DNA from: Ww85 sp963745765
GTDB lineage: Bacteria > Desulfobacterota > Desulfobulbia > Desulfobulbales > Desulfocapsaceae
Length of the DNA stretch: 64,000 bases
Assembly: GCA_963745765.1 (NCBI GenBank)
Contig: CAVUYQ010000018.1
Coordinates: 62,001-126,000, forward strand
Direction of reading: 5' to 3'
In this document: piece after piece, positions 19,858 to 28,800 of the stretch
Numbering within the stretch: position 1 is the first letter of the stretch
Layout: each line of letters begins with the position of its first letter
The notes under the pieces: generated by a model
Databases searched by the model: none
The model's input: only the letters and a program-made list of their open reading frames with translations
Told to the model about the DNA's origin: nothing
Made by a program: the position numbers and the translations under genes

Positions 19858-21423
19858 ATGGACCTAATTAATCACCCTTCCATATTTGTCTTTGTCGGGT
19901 TGCTGGCCGGGGTTTTTCTCGGTTTTTTTATGAGAAAAAACTATATCGAGGGGCATTCCCGGAATATCAAGGAGCAGGCCAAGCAGCTTATTGAAAATGC
20001 TATTGTTGAAGCTGAGCAGCTGAAAAAAGAAGCACAACTGCAGAGCAAGGAAGAAGCATATCAGGTCAAGCAGGCTGCCGAGGAGGAGTTGAAAGCAGAC
20101 CGGCTTGAAATCAAGGAAGAGCGCCAGCAACTGAACATCAAGCGGGACCTGATGAAGAAGGAGTGGGATAGTTATGACCGGAAGCGCTCTCAAATTGAGG
20201 TTACGGAAGAAAATATCAAACTGCGGGAGCAGAAAATTGACGACAAGTACAAAGAAGTAGAAAACCTGATTGGTGAACAGCGTTATGAATTAAGCCGTAT
20301 TGCCGGAATAAGTCAGGACGAGGCCAAGAAACTTCTCATGGCCTCTCTTGAAAGCCAGGCCCGTATGGAGGCTGCCAAGCGTCTTGCCAAGATAGAAAAT
20401 GAAATGAAAATAGAAGCCGACCGCAAGGCTAAAAATATCATTGCATTGGCGATTTCCCGTTATGCCGGTGATTACGTCGCGGAAAGAACGGTCTCCATGG
20501 TGCCCCTGCCTTCCGATGAGATGAAAGGCAGGATTATTGGCCGGGAAGGCAGAAACATCAGGGCAATAGAGGCGGCGACCGGCATTGATATCATCATTGA
20601 TGATACACCTGAGGCCGTTATACTCTCCGGGTTTAATCCGGTCCGAAGAGAAGTTGCACGTCTGGCCCTGCACCAGCTCATTAACGATGGACGTATCCAT
20701 CCGGGACGTATTGAAGAAGTTGTTGAGAAGGTGACCAAGGATCTGGAAATTGAAATGCGTGAAGCAGGCGAGCAGGCAACATTTGACGTCGGCGCTCATG
20801 GTGTTCATGTAGAATTGATCAAGCTTCTTGGCCGATTGAAGTATCGGACCAGTTACGGGCAGAATGTTCTGCAGCATTCACTTGAAGTAGCTTTTCTCTG
20901 CGGAATTATGGCTGCTGAACTGGGGCTTGACGTTACCCTGGCAAAAAGGGCCGGTCTGCTGCATGATATAGGCAAAGCGGTTGATCACGAAGTCGAAGGA
21001 TCACATGCTGTTATCGGCAGGGAACTGGCAAAAAAATATGGCGAGCAGGAGGAGATTGTCTATTCGATTGGCGCCCATCACGAAGACAGCCCGCCGCAAA
21101 GTGTTCTGGATGTGCTGGTGCAGTCGGCAGATGCGCTTTCCGGTGCGCGACCTGGGGCACGGAAAGAAATGCTGCAGAGTTATGTCAAGCGGCTTGAGGA
21201 TCTGGAAGAAATTGCCAACTCTTTTGCCGGTGTAGAAAAGTCCTATGCTATACAGGCTGGCCGTGAACTGCGTATTATCGCCAATTCAGAGCATATTGGT
21301 GATAGTGAAGCCATTCTGTTGAGTCAGGATATTGCCAAATCGATAGAGGAAAAGCTCACCTACCCGGGACAGATAAGGGTCACGGTCATACGTGAAACCC
21401 GAGCTGTTGAATATGCCAAGTAA
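19858..21423 (+). CDS. rny: Ribonuclease Y
   Basis: 521 aa membrane-anchored endoribonuclease that starts mRNA decay. Order: N-terminal membrane helix (FVFVGLLAGVFLGFFM), a long coiled coil (about 30-200), the KH RNA-binding domain with GRIIGREGRNIRAIE, and the HD domain (QHSLEVAFLCGIMAAE ... GLLHDIGKAVDHE) that binds two metals. Length and order match the family. RBS AGAGGATAG precedes ATG 19858. tyrS follows at about 50 bp and is probably co-transcribed. Confidence 0.97.
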   Translation: MDLINHPSIFVFVGLLAGVFLGFFMRKNYIEGHSRNIKEQAKQLIENAIVEAEQLKKEAQLQSKEEAYQVKQAAEEELKADRLEIKEERQQLNIKRDLMKKEWDSYDRKRSQIEVTEENIKLREQKIDDKYKEVENLIGEQRYELSRIAGISQDEAKKLLMASLESQARMEAAKRLAKIENEMKIEADRKAKNIIALAISRYAGDYVAERTVSMVPLPSDEMKGRIIGREGRNIRAIEAATGIDIIIDDTPEAVILSGFNPVRREVARLALHQLINDGRIHPGRIEEVVEKVTKDLEIEMREAGEQATFDVGAHGVHVELIKLLGRLKYRTSYGQNVLQHSLEVAFLCGIMAAELGLDVTLAKRAGLLHDIGKAVDHEVEGSHAVIGRELAKKYGEQEEIVYSIGAHHEDSPPQSVLDVLVQSADALSGARPGARKEMLQSYVKRLEDLEEIANSFAGVEKSYAIQAGRELRIIANSEHIGDSEAILLSQDIAKSIEEKLTYPGQIRVTVIRETRAVEYAK

Positions 21424-21473
21424 GTCTGGGCCGGCAGTTGCCGTTGCCGCCTAAGAAAGGATAGTTGCCTGTT

Positions 21474-22685
21474 ATGATTGGAGTGGAAGAGCAGTTAGAA
21501 CTGATTGAGCGGGGGGTCGTTGATTGTATTTCCCGGGACGAACTGAGAAAAAAACTGGAGCGAGCCACAGCGACCGGTGTACCGCTGAAAATCAAAGCGG
21601 GCTTTGACCCGACGGCACCGGATCTGCACCTGGGGCATACGGTTTTACTGCAGAAATTGAAACATTTTCAGGAGCTCGGGCATGATGTCTATTTTCTGAT
21701 CGGTGATTTTACCGGGTTGATTGGGGATCCCACTGGCAAATCGGAAACGAGAAAAGCCTTGACTCGTGAAGATATTGCCCGGAATGCGGAGACCTATAAA
21801 GAGCAGGTCTTTAAAATCCTTGACCGAGAGAAAACCAAGGTCGCCTTTAACAGTGAATGGCTCGGAAAACTTGATTCGTTTGATATGATTCGTATCGCTT
21901 CCGAGTTGACTGTTGCAAGGATGTTGGAACGGGACGACTTCAAGAAACGGTTCGAGAGCGGCCGACCTATATCCATTCATGAATTTATGTATCCGCTGAT
22001 TCAGGGGTACGATTCGGTGGCCATGCATGCTGACGTTGAACTTGGGGGTACCGACCAGCTTTTTAACTTGCTCATGGGCCGCGATATGCAGCGCTCCCGG
22101 GGGCAGGAGGCGCAGATCGTCCTTACCCTGCCGTTACTGGAAGGGCTGGATGGTGTGAACAAGATGAGTAAGTCTCTGGGCAACTATATCGGTATTACCG
22201 ATTCAGCCAATGATATTTACGGCAAGGTGATGTCGGTTTCTGATGATCTGATGTTCCGTTATTTTGAGCTGCTCAGTGACCTGTCAAGTGGGGATATAGC
22301 AGGACTGCGGGTACGTCTGGAAAGCGGCGAGCTGCATCCCAAGGCGGTCAAGCAGATGCTGGCATTTGAACTTACTGCCAGGTTTCATTCCGAAGATGGA
22401 GCCCTGCAGGCCCAGGAGAATTTCGAGAATGTTTTCGCCAGGCACGATCTGCCTGACGACATAGCAGAATATGCGGTACAGTCAGACGAGAAAATCTGGT
22501 TGCCGAAACTTCTGACTGATACAGACCTTGTTTCTTCTACCTCGGAGGGGAGAAGGATGATCGGGCAAAATGCCGTCAGTATTGACGGAGAGAAGATTAC
22601 TGATGCGAATTTTCTGGTTGAGCCGGCTGGTTCCGTCATTCTGAAGGTCGGGAAAAGAAGGTTCTGCAAGGTACGCTTTGAATGA
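21474..22685 (+). CDS. tyrS: Tyrosyl-tRNA synthetase
   Basis: Class I synthetase that charges tRNA-Tyr. The HIGH-like motif is in PDLHLGHTVLLQK, the KMSKS loop in GVNKMSKSLGN, and the C-terminal S4-type RNA-binding domain at roughly 340-403 (EGRRMIGQNAVSIDGEKI). About 403 aa from ATG 21474; an in-frame TTG at 21465 sits too close to AAAGGA, while the ATG is slightly far, so either may be used. A strong terminator follows. Confidence 0.96.
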   Translation: MIGVEEQLELIERGVVDCISRDELRKKLERATATGVPLKIKAGFDPTAPDLHLGHTVLLQKLKHFQELGHDVYFLIGDFTGLIGDPTGKSETRKALTREDIARNAETYKEQVFKILDREKTKVAFNSEWLGKLDSFDMIRIASELTVARMLERDDFKKRFESGRPISIHEFMYPLIQGYDSVAMHADVELGGTDQLFNLLMGRDMQRSRGQEAQIVLTLPLLEGLDGVNKMSKSLGNYIGITDSANDIYGKVMSVSDDLMFRYFELLSDLSSGDIAGLRVRLESGELHPKAVKQMLAFELTARFHSEDGALQAQENFENVFARHDLPDDIAEYAVQSDEKIWLPKLLTDTDLVSSTSEGRRMIGQNAVSIDGEKITDANFLVEPAGSVILKVGKRRFCKVRFE

Positions 22686-22713
22686 CCCCGAGAGATTGGA
22701 AAGTGAATGAAAT

Positions 22714-22748
22714 AAAAGGCGCTTTCCCTAAAGGAAAACGCCTTTTTT
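22714..22748 (+). terminator. Rho-independent terminator after tyrS
   Basis: Stem AAAAGGCGCTTTCC / GGAAAACGCCTTTT with loop CTAAA and a run of seven Ts. One base mismatch in the stem. Its reverse has an A-run upstream, so it may also serve the leftward perR-like transcript. Confidence 0.92.
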
Positions 22749-22779
22749 TGTGCCATTTAACGGTATCGGGTTATGGCGC

Positions 22780-23205
22780 TCAATTGATGGTGGCCGGTTC
22801 AGCCGCAGCACTGCACGATGCGCAAATTCCGGAAAATTCTACATGGTGGCCGAGGATATGGTAATCGGTCGCACGAGCTGCTATCTTGTTGATCTCCTGT
22901 TGCACCGGCAGTTTAATGTCATCAACTTTACCGCATGCGGTACAGCGAATGTGGTAATGCAGATCCGTTGTCGCATCAAACCGCTTCTGTGTCCCTCCTA
23001 CCTCAAGTTTGAGGATAAGCCCACTTTCTGCCATTAACTCAAGATTGCGGTAAACCGTACCAAGTCCGATGCGGGGGAGCCGTTTGCGGACCATGTCGTA
23101 TACTTCGTTTGCTGTCGGGTGGGAGGTCACCCTCGCAAGTTCCTCAAGGATCACCTGGCGCTGGGTGGTAAGCCGCATCTTGGCGGGTAATTCTGTCAAT
23201 TCCAT
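22780..23205 (-). CDS. Fur-family regulator, PerR-like
   Basis: 141 aa winged-helix metalloregulator. The DNA-recognition part reads TSHPTANEVYDMVRKRLP and GLGTVYRNLELMAESGLI. The dimer domain has H-x-H (LHYHIRC) and two CxxC pairs (CTAC, CASC) for structural zinc. The family signature with DATTDLHYH suits the PerR branch, which senses peroxide, better than Fur, but this is not certain. The promoter region (23206-23479) is AT-rich; no sharp operator was recognised. No catalase or rubrerythrin gene is adjacent. Confidence 0.85.
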   Translation of the reverse strand: MELTELPAKMRLTTQRQVILEELARVTSHPTANEVYDMVRKRLPRIGLGTVYRNLELMAESGLILKLEVGGTQKRFDATTDLHYHIRCTACGKVDDIKLPVQQEINKIAARATDYHILGHHVEFSGICASCSAAAEPATIN

Positions 23206-23479
23206 TGTGTTTTCTCGTGTCTTGACTAAAGGTAATAAAATTTCTCAATACTATATATCGATTTTAATAAAAAATACAATTAAAAAGCTCTGAACAGGGG
23301 GAACAGTATATTTTGATGAGGATGGCGGAGAGCCGGTTGTATTTACTCACCTGTGGGGAATATTGTCAGGCACTGAAACAACGACAATCCGCTTGCAAAA
23401 TAGTGCTAGTTGAAATGTAACGATATAATATTTTTTCAGTGCGTTGCATGAGTTAAAGAGAAATGTTTATGAAAGTCGG

Positions 23480-24763
23480 TTATCCCAGGAAAGGATTAAA
23501 GTAACCGAATCGAAGAAACGGTGCTTCCCGTTTGACCGTTTCCAACCAGCCTCTAATGGTATGGGTCGGTTGATCGGCGGGAAAATCAAGCGATTTTAAG
23601 TACCATTCAGGGTCGATGTTCAGGTTGCGAAGCTGGATATAATCGGGCCGGGTTTGGTTGACCAGATCGAGGAAACTGTTTGTTTCATCGATAGAGTCCG
23701 TGAAACCGGGCAAGATGAAATAATTGAGTGAAACAAATTTACCGGCCGCTTTCATGACTCTTATGGAGTCTTTTACATCAGACAATTCATAGCCAAGGGG
23801 TCGGTAATAGCGGCTGTAATACCTTTGTTGGGTCGAGTTCATACTGACCCGAAGGCTATCAAGCCCGGTGTGCGCCAGGCGATCGATGGCCTCGGGCATG
23901 CTTGCGTTGGAGTTAAGGTTAATCGTGCCGGGTATTGCCTCTTTGCGGATACTTCGTATGGCCTGCTCCAGAAGATCTGCCTGCAGCAGAGGCTCGCCTT
24001 CACAACCCTGACCGAAACTGGCAATGGGGTGCTTCGCACGTTTGAAATGGGTGAGTGCCACTTCGGCGACATCCTGGGCTGAAGGCACGAAGGAAATACG
24101 CTCCTGGGTTGACTGGCAGCACCCGGAAGGCTGTAAAGATATACAGCCGAGACAGCGGGCGTTGCATACAGGAGATGTCGGCAGGGGCGCCTCATGGCGA
24201 CCGAGAAAATAATTCTGTGCAGCGGGACAATGATAGGTAAGACAGCATTTCCCGAGATGTTGAACAAGTCGGTTGCTTCGATACCGTTTGAGGAGTTTCT
24301 CTGTCTCTTTATTTATAACAGGTTGGCTGAAGTGTTGGTGATCCTGGCGCTGGTCGGCATCACTGCGAAATCCGGCAACCCAGAATCTGCCATCATACCA
24401 GCCGACTGCTGTATAGGCGAAGAGTGGCAGAAGGACCGCTTTTTCCTGGGCCTGATAGGCCGCAGTCAGAATTGATGTATGCGCAGGGGACATAAAAGCG
24501 GCGACTGCCTGAATCTTTTTGCCTGGATAATCAGGATTTTCTTCGAGCAGAAGAGGCTCTCCGGTCGCCGGATCAATGCCCACCGGCAGTCTGTCCGGCA
24601 GGGTGAAGAGTTCACTGCCCTCCGGAAGGACAATGAGATCCTCTAAATCCGGTCTGCTGAAACGACCTTGTGCCATGCCGGCCATGGATAACGGGGGGAA
24701 ATCGCAAACAGTCCCACGCTCGTCACTATAGACAAGTGTGGGGAAGGTATCAGGATGGATCAC
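23480..24763 (-). CDS. Radical SAM protein of unknown substrate
   Basis: 427 aa. The SAM-iron-sulfur motif is CNARCLGC with extra cysteines just after it (SGCC) and before it (KCCLTYHC), which suggests a second cluster or zinc site. A GEGEP-like element (FGQGCEGEPLL) and DSLRVSMNS strand follow. The first 170 residues are not a known radical SAM extension. GTG start at 24763 overlaps the upstream stop by four bases (GTGA), so translation is probably coupled to the small upstream protein. The reaction is unknown. Confidence 0.8.
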   Translation of the reverse strand: MIHPDTFPTLVYSDERGTVCDFPPLSMAGMAQGRFSRPDLEDLIVLPEGSELFTLPDRLPVGIDPATGEPLLLEENPDYPGKKIQAVAAFMSPAHTSILTAAYQAQEKAVLLPLFAYTAVGWYDGRFWVAGFRSDADQRQDHQHFSQPVINKETEKLLKRYRSNRLVQHLGKCCLTYHCPAAQNYFLGRHEAPLPTSPVCNARCLGCISLQPSGCCQSTQERISFVPSAQDVAEVALTHFKRAKHPIASFGQGCEGEPLLQADLLEQAIRSIRKEAIPGTINLNSNASMPEAIDRLAHTGLDSLRVSMNSTQQRYYSRYYRPLGYELSDVKDSIRVMKAAGKFVSLNYFILPGFTDSIDETNSFLDLVNQTRPDYIQLRNLNIDPEWYLKSLDFPADQPTHTIRGWLETVKREAPFLRFGYFNPFLG

Positions 24764-25185
24764 TTCGGCCTGAGAACCTTGGTGACTGAGTCAACAGCCC
24801 GGTAAACATCAATGTCCTCCCCGAAGATATCCTGAATATCCTGATGCTCGACAAGATCTTCAACGATGAACTGGGTCAGGTAAAGGGTTACAATATTAGG
24901 GTCCTGAACCAGTGTTCGCAGGGGCGCAAGCTTCATCTGCAGATCAAAGTCTTCAAGCATATGAAGCGATCTGAGCTGTTTTTCCAGAGAGGAGCGGATG
25001 GCACTGACGGAGGTAGTTTCAACGATGTTTGTGTCAATAAGTCGCTGAACGAGTTTTGTGGCCAGGACATCAGCATGATCTCTGGCAAAGATAAACATCT
25101 TCCTCCGTTCCTGTTCCCTTTTCCTGTCGATTGAGCGCACTGCTTTATCCGTAGCGCGGTTGGGATTGACATGCATTTTTGCCAT
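24760..25185 (-). CDS. Conserved-looking small helical protein upstream of radical SAM gene
   Basis: 141 aa, not recognised. Start ATG 25185 follows GGAGAA; an upstream in-frame start lacks support. Rich in charged residues and predicted largely helical, with a basic N-terminus (NPNRATDKAVRSIDRKREQE) and an acidic C-terminal part (VEDLVEHQDIQDIFGEDID). No membrane segment, no cysteine. The four-base overlap with the radical SAM gene suggests they work together, perhaps as carrier or partner, but nothing in the sequence shows how. Confidence 0.7.
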   Translation of the reverse strand: MAKMHVNPNRATDKAVRSIDRKREQERRKMFIFARDHADVLATKLVQRLIDTNIVETTSVSAIRSSLEKQLRSLHMLEDFDLQMKLAPLRTLVQDPNIVTLYLTQFIVEDLVEHQDIQDIFGEDIDVYRAVDSVTKVLRPK

Positions 25186-25722
25186 ATATTTCTCCAGACC
25201 ATTACGTCGTCTCAGCCGGGCAATCGCTCCGGCAGGCCACGTGAAAATCATTAAGTAACATCAAAAAATAGTGATCAGCTCTTGTCTTGAACCCCAGCAT
25301 GATACCACACCGCTATCGAACTTCCTAAACTATATTGCATGATATCGAAAGAGTAAATATTACTTATCAAGAGTCCTGCAGAAATAGAAGGGACCTGGCA
25401 AAACCGTTGAGCGGTTTGTGTCGGGAGAAGGCGCGCTGATCCAATGGTGACAAGAGCTGGCTGGAAAGGCTGTCCTGAATCCTGCCGCGGATCGACCTGC
25501 GTTGGTGTGATTCCGCGATACCGGCGGGATTTCTGTTCGGAGGGAAATATACCCGAACATCGGGGTATAACGGGGCGGAGGCCAAAATAAGTCTTGTATT
25601 TTACCAATTTTTTTCTATATTTAAAGTCTTAGGGTAAGTATGCAGGGATGTTCATTTTGAACAAAAAAAATGCGTAAGTACGCAATCACTATCGGAATTT
25701 ATTTCCAACAGGAGGTTTTACC
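25186..25722. other. 537-bp intergenic stretch before pal
   Basis: Separates the leftward radical SAM unit from rightward pal. A 110-codon leftward frame at 25275-25607 has no ribosome site and no recognisable motif. AT-rich sequence with TTTAAAGTCTTAGG near 25620 and a strong Shine-Dalgarno (CAGGAGG) at 25709-25715 belong to the pal leader. No other feature seen. Confidence 0.4.
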
Positions 25723-26238
25723 ATGTTTAGTAGAGTCAGGGCTCTCGTGCCTGCATTGATGATCCTTAGTCTTATCATGTTTTCCGGCTGTGCCAAAAAG
25801 AATGCTGATGAAGAGATGAAGGCTGCATCAGCCGATAAGGGCGCAATGGGTAAAGAAGAATCGCTTGAGTCCAAACCTATCGGTATTTCCGAAGGCCGCA
25901 CCTCCGACGGGATGCTTCCCGTGTACTTTGATTTTGATTCCTCTGAAATCCGTGAGGACCAGGTCAGCCGTATTGAGGTCAATGCGAAATTCATCAAGGC
26001 CAATATGGAAAAAACCATTCGTATCGAGGGAAATACCGACCCGCGTGGTACGCGTGAGTATAATATGGCACTTGGTGAGAGAAGAGCACAAAGCGCCAAA
26101 AAATATTTGATAAATCTTGGTGTTGAAGAAAAGCAGCTGACCACGATCAGTTTTGGAGAAGAACGTTTATTGATGCATGGACATGATGAATTGTCATGGG
26201 CTCAGAACAGACGAGACGATTTTGTGATTATTGATTAA
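25723..26238 (+). CDS. pal: Peptidoglycan-associated lipoprotein Pal
   Basis: 171 aa. A lipoprotein signal ends in the lipobox MFSGC (Cys23), followed by a charged linker and an OmpA-type peptidoglycan-binding domain (PVYFDFDSSEIRED, IEGNTDPRGTREYNMALGERRA), where the Asp and Arg that hold diaminopimelate are present. Pal ties the outer membrane to the wall with TolB. No tol genes are in the window. A very strong RBS and a downstream terminator fit high, independent expression. Confidence 0.93.
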   Translation: MFSRVRALVPALMILSLIMFSGCAKKNADEEMKAASADKGAMGKEESLESKPIGISEGRTSDGMLPVYFDFDSSEIREDQVSRIEVNAKFIKANMEKTIRIEGNTDPRGTREYNMALGERRAQSAKKYLINLGVEEKQLTTISFGEERLLMHGHDELSWAQNRRDDFVIID

Positions 26239-26270
26239 GTCTCGTTTTGTTATCATCTGTTTTTGTATTT

Positions 26271-26302
26271 AACCGTGCGGGCCTGTGGTCCGCACGGTTT
26301 TT
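26271..26302 (+). terminator. Rho-independent terminator after pal
   Basis: Perfect 10-bp stem AACCGTGCGG / CCGCACGGTT with a 9-base loop and T-run. It ends 15 bases before the next start codon, so some read-through into ompH is plausible. Confidence 0.88.
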
Positions 26303-26316
26303 CAAGAGGAGTATTC

Positions 26317-26853
26317 ATGTTACGCAGAACTTGTTTAGCGCTCATCTTTTTTATAGGTCTCGGATTTTCAATGCTGGGCGGAACTCAGAGCCAGGCTGCC
26401 GATGTAAAAATTGGTGTCATGGATGTTCAGAAAGTTCTCGTCAATTGCAATGCCGGGAAAGCTGCCAAAGCAAAATTTGACACCAGAATGAAGGATCTCC
26501 AGGGTAAGTTCAAGGGAGAGGAAGAAGAACTTATTGCCATGCAGCAGGACATTGAGAAAAAAAGCTCAGCCTGGAGTGAAGAGACAAAGCAGGCAAAAAT
26601 CAGAGAATTTCAGAAAAGACGCCGGGAGGCCCAGGCAAAAGCTGAAGATGCGCGTTTCGAACTCAAGGGAATGCAGGAGAAGGAACTTGCTCCTATATTG
26701 AAAGCGCTTGAAAAGGTTGTAGCAAACTATGGAGACGCAAACGGCTATACTGCCATCCTTGACTCCAAGAGTGGTGTCGTCTTTTTTGCCGAGGGTATTG
26801 ATATTTCCGATAAGCTCATTATTGAACTGGATGCAGCCATGGCCCAGAAATAG
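26317..26853 (+). CDS. OmpH/Skp-family periplasmic chaperone
   Basis: 178 aa from ATG 26317, chosen for its RBS AGAGGAG and signal peptide (LALIFFIGLGFSMLGG, cleavage near SQAA). The mature start VKIGVMDVQKVLVNC is the Skp trimerisation strand, followed by long charged helices (about 50-130) forming the tentacles, and the closing strand GYTAILDSKSGVVFF. Skp-type proteins hold unfolded outer-membrane proteins. Usual partners bamA and lpxD are not here; the gene has its own terminator. Confidence 0.9.
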   Translation: MLRRTCLALIFFIGLGFSMLGGTQSQAADVKIGVMDVQKVLVNCNAGKAAKAKFDTRMKDLQGKFKGEEEELIAMQQDIEKKSSAWSEETKQAKIREFQKRRREAQAKAEDARFELKGMQEKELAPILKALEKVVANYGDANGYTAILDSKSGVVFFAEGIDISDKLIIELDAAMAQK

Positions 26854-26888
26854 GGAGATCTTGCGCTCCATCCTGCGCTGGAAGCTTG

Positions 26889-26927
26889 AACGGTGCTCGG
26901 GGAGCTTCTCCGGAGCACCGTTTTTTT
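26889..26927 (+). terminator. Rho-independent terminator after ompH
   Basis: Stem AACGGTGCTC / GAGCACCGTT extended by an inner CGGGGAG / CTTCTCCG pairing, then seven Ts. Strong and perfectly paired at the base. Confidence 0.92.
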
Positions 26928-26973
26928 ATGGTCTGCCGGTTCTGACTGAATAGATTATTAATCGGGTAGGGAA

Positions 26974-27855
26974 ATGGTTTTGAAAAGTATGACGGGTTAC
27001 GGCCGTGCCGAGGTGAAGCGGCAGGAGCGAATATGGACCATTGAGATCAGAAGTGTGAATAATCGCTTCCTGGATACAAAGATAAAACTGCCGCGTGACT
27101 ATGGTGTGCTCGAAGATACTATCAGAAAAATGATAGGTGAGTATCACCAGCGTGGTCGCGTTGATCTGAATCTTTCTGTATCCGGAGATTTCTCGGATCT
27201 TGTGGAGGTCCGGGTCGATAATAAGCTGGGACTGACCTATAAACAGGCGCTTGAGAAACTCGCGGCCGAACTTGCTATCGAGCCGCAGATTGATTTGAGA
27301 TTAATAGCCTCTCTGCCCGATGTCCTGACCCGTCAGCAGCAAACAGAAGATATTGATGAACTCTGGATTTATCTCGAAAATGGAGTACGCAGCGCGCTTC
27401 AGCGCTGTGAAGAGATGCGGCAGCAGGAAGGGGGTGCCCTTACCAGAGATCTGGTTGAGCGTCTGCACTTTTTTACCACTGTACTTGAGGAAATTGAGCA
27501 TCATGTTCCCGAATTGGTGCGGCTGCGTGAGAAACTGCTCAAAGAGAGACTGGAAAAACTGCTCGGTGGTATTGACCTTGATCCGATGCGGTTAGCGCAG
27601 GAAGTAGCTCTTCTAGCCGATAAAACCGATGTAACCGAAGAACTTGTGCGTTTAAAAAGTCATATTGCACAATTCAGCGGTTTGCTGCAGATCTCTGAGC
27701 CGGTCGGGCGCAAGCTCGATTTTTTGATTCAGGAATTTCTGCGTGAGGTGAATACTATCGCTTCTAAAATCAATGATGCAGGGATTGCTCACAAGACGGT
27801 GGCTCTGAAAAGTGAACTTGAGAAGATGAGGGAACAGGTACAGAACATTGAATAA
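26974..27855 (+). CDS. YicC-family endoribonuclease
   Basis: 293 aa. The family start MTGYGRAE (residues 6-13) and SVNNRFLDTKIKLPR, and the conserved C-terminal block DVTEELVRLKSHIAQF ... GRKLDFLIQEFLREVNTIASK are complete. YicC proteins cleave RNA and have been linked to stationary-phase survival and decay of the small RNA RyhB. It heads a tight set with remA, gmk and rlmB, an arrangement common in many bacteria. Confidence 0.93.
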   Translation: MVLKSMTGYGRAEVKRQERIWTIEIRSVNNRFLDTKIKLPRDYGVLEDTIRKMIGEYHQRGRVDLNLSVSGDFSDLVEVRVDNKLGLTYKQALEKLAAELAIEPQIDLRLIASLPDVLTRQQQTEDIDELWIYLENGVRSALQRCEEMRQQEGGALTRDLVERLHFFTTVLEEIEHHVPELVRLREKLLKERLEKLLGGIDLDPMRLAQEVALLADKTDVTEELVRLKSHIAQFSGLLQISEPVGRKLDFLIQEFLREVNTIASKINDAGIAHKTVALKSELEKMREQVQNIE

Positions 27856-27892
27856 CCCTGAAACGTTTCAGCCAAAAGGATAGATTTCTGCC

Positions 27893-28195
27893 ATGCAACT
27901 CCTCAATATTGGATTTGGCAATACCGTCATGGTCAATCGCGTTATTGCGGTGATTAATACCGGTTCATCTCCCGCCCGTAAATTGAAGGAGCTTGCCAGG
28001 AAAGGACAGCGTTTGATCGATGTGACAGAGGGACGACGAACTCGATCCATCATTATTACGGATTCCAATCATGTGATTTTGTCATCTGTTCAGCCCGATA
28101 CTATTTCTCAACGCCTTGCAGCCCTGCAACCCGGCTATAATCTGGCAGAATACCGGGATATGATCAAATCAGAACCTGACGAGGATCCCCGGTGA
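27893..28195 (+). CDS. RemA-family (DUF370) regulatory protein
   Basis: 100 aa, matching the DUF370/RemA family: LLNIGFGNTVMVNRVIAVIN, then SPARKLKELARKGQRLIDVT and a TRSIIITDSNHVILSSV strand. In Bacillus, RemA is a ring-forming DNA-binding activator of matrix genes; in proteobacteria it sits next to gmk and its role is not established. RBS AAAGGA. The stop codon overlaps the gmk GTG start. Confidence 0.92.
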   Translation: MQLLNIGFGNTVMVNRVIAVINTGSSPARKLKELARKGQRLIDVTEGRRTRSIIITDSNHVILSSVQPDTISQRLAALQPGYNLAEYRDMIKSEPDEDPR

Positions 28196-28800
28196 GCGGC
28201 ACTCTCATCATTGTTTCTGCACCATCGGGAACGGGTAAAACCACTATTCTCCGGCGAGTCATGGCAGAAGTTGAAAATCTTGCATTTTCAGTCTCTCATA
28301 CAACTCGGGTACCCCGTAAAGGGGAAGTTGATGGTAAGGACTACTGGTTTGTTGACAGGCCTCGTTTTGAAAGGATGATCCATAATAGAGAGTTCCTGGA
28401 GTGGGCGGAAGTACATGACAATTATTATGGTACCGCCCTTAAACCGCTGCGCGATCGGCTTGATCGCGGCTATGACATCGTCCTTGATATAGATGTGCAG
28501 GGTGCCGATATTATCCGCAGAGAAAGCAGACTTCCGGCTGTCTATGTCTTTATTGCTCCTCCCGATCTCACCGAGCTGGAAAAGCGGCTGCGGGGGCGTG
28601 GCACCGAAGATGAGGCTACCATTGTTAAGCGGTTGAAGAATGCTGCAGAAGAGATGAAGTCATGTGATGTTTATGAGTATTTTATTGTCAATGATCATAT
28701 TGAAAATGCGGCGCAGGTATTGACTGGAATCATCCATGCCGAGCGGGCACGAAATAGAAGAACGATGGACGGGCAGGTGTTTGCCGGGAGCAGTTCATGA
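28192..28800 (+). CDS. gmk: Guanylate kinase
   Basis: 202 aa enzyme that converts GMP and ATP to GDP and ADP. P-loop SAPSGTGKTT, GMP-binding residues in HTTRVPRKGEVDGKDYWF, and the core DIVLDIDVQGADIIRR. GTG start overlapping remA by four bases; its own stop overlaps the rlmB start (ATGA), so the cluster is translationally chained. Confidence 0.97.
   Translation: MSGTLIIVSAPSGTGKTTILRRVMAEVENLAFSVSHTTRVPRKGEVDGKDYWFVDRPRFERMIHNREFLEWAEVHDNYYGTALKPLRDRLDRGYDIVLDIDVQGADIIRRESRLPAVYVFIAPPDLTELEKRLRGRGTEDEATIVKRLKNAAEEMKSCDVYEYFIVNDHIENAAQVLTGIIHAERARNRRTMDGQVFAGSSS

Noticed and set aside
25275..25607. 110-codon leftward open frame upstream of pal
   Set aside because: No ribosome site and composition unlike a protein; treated as intergenic.
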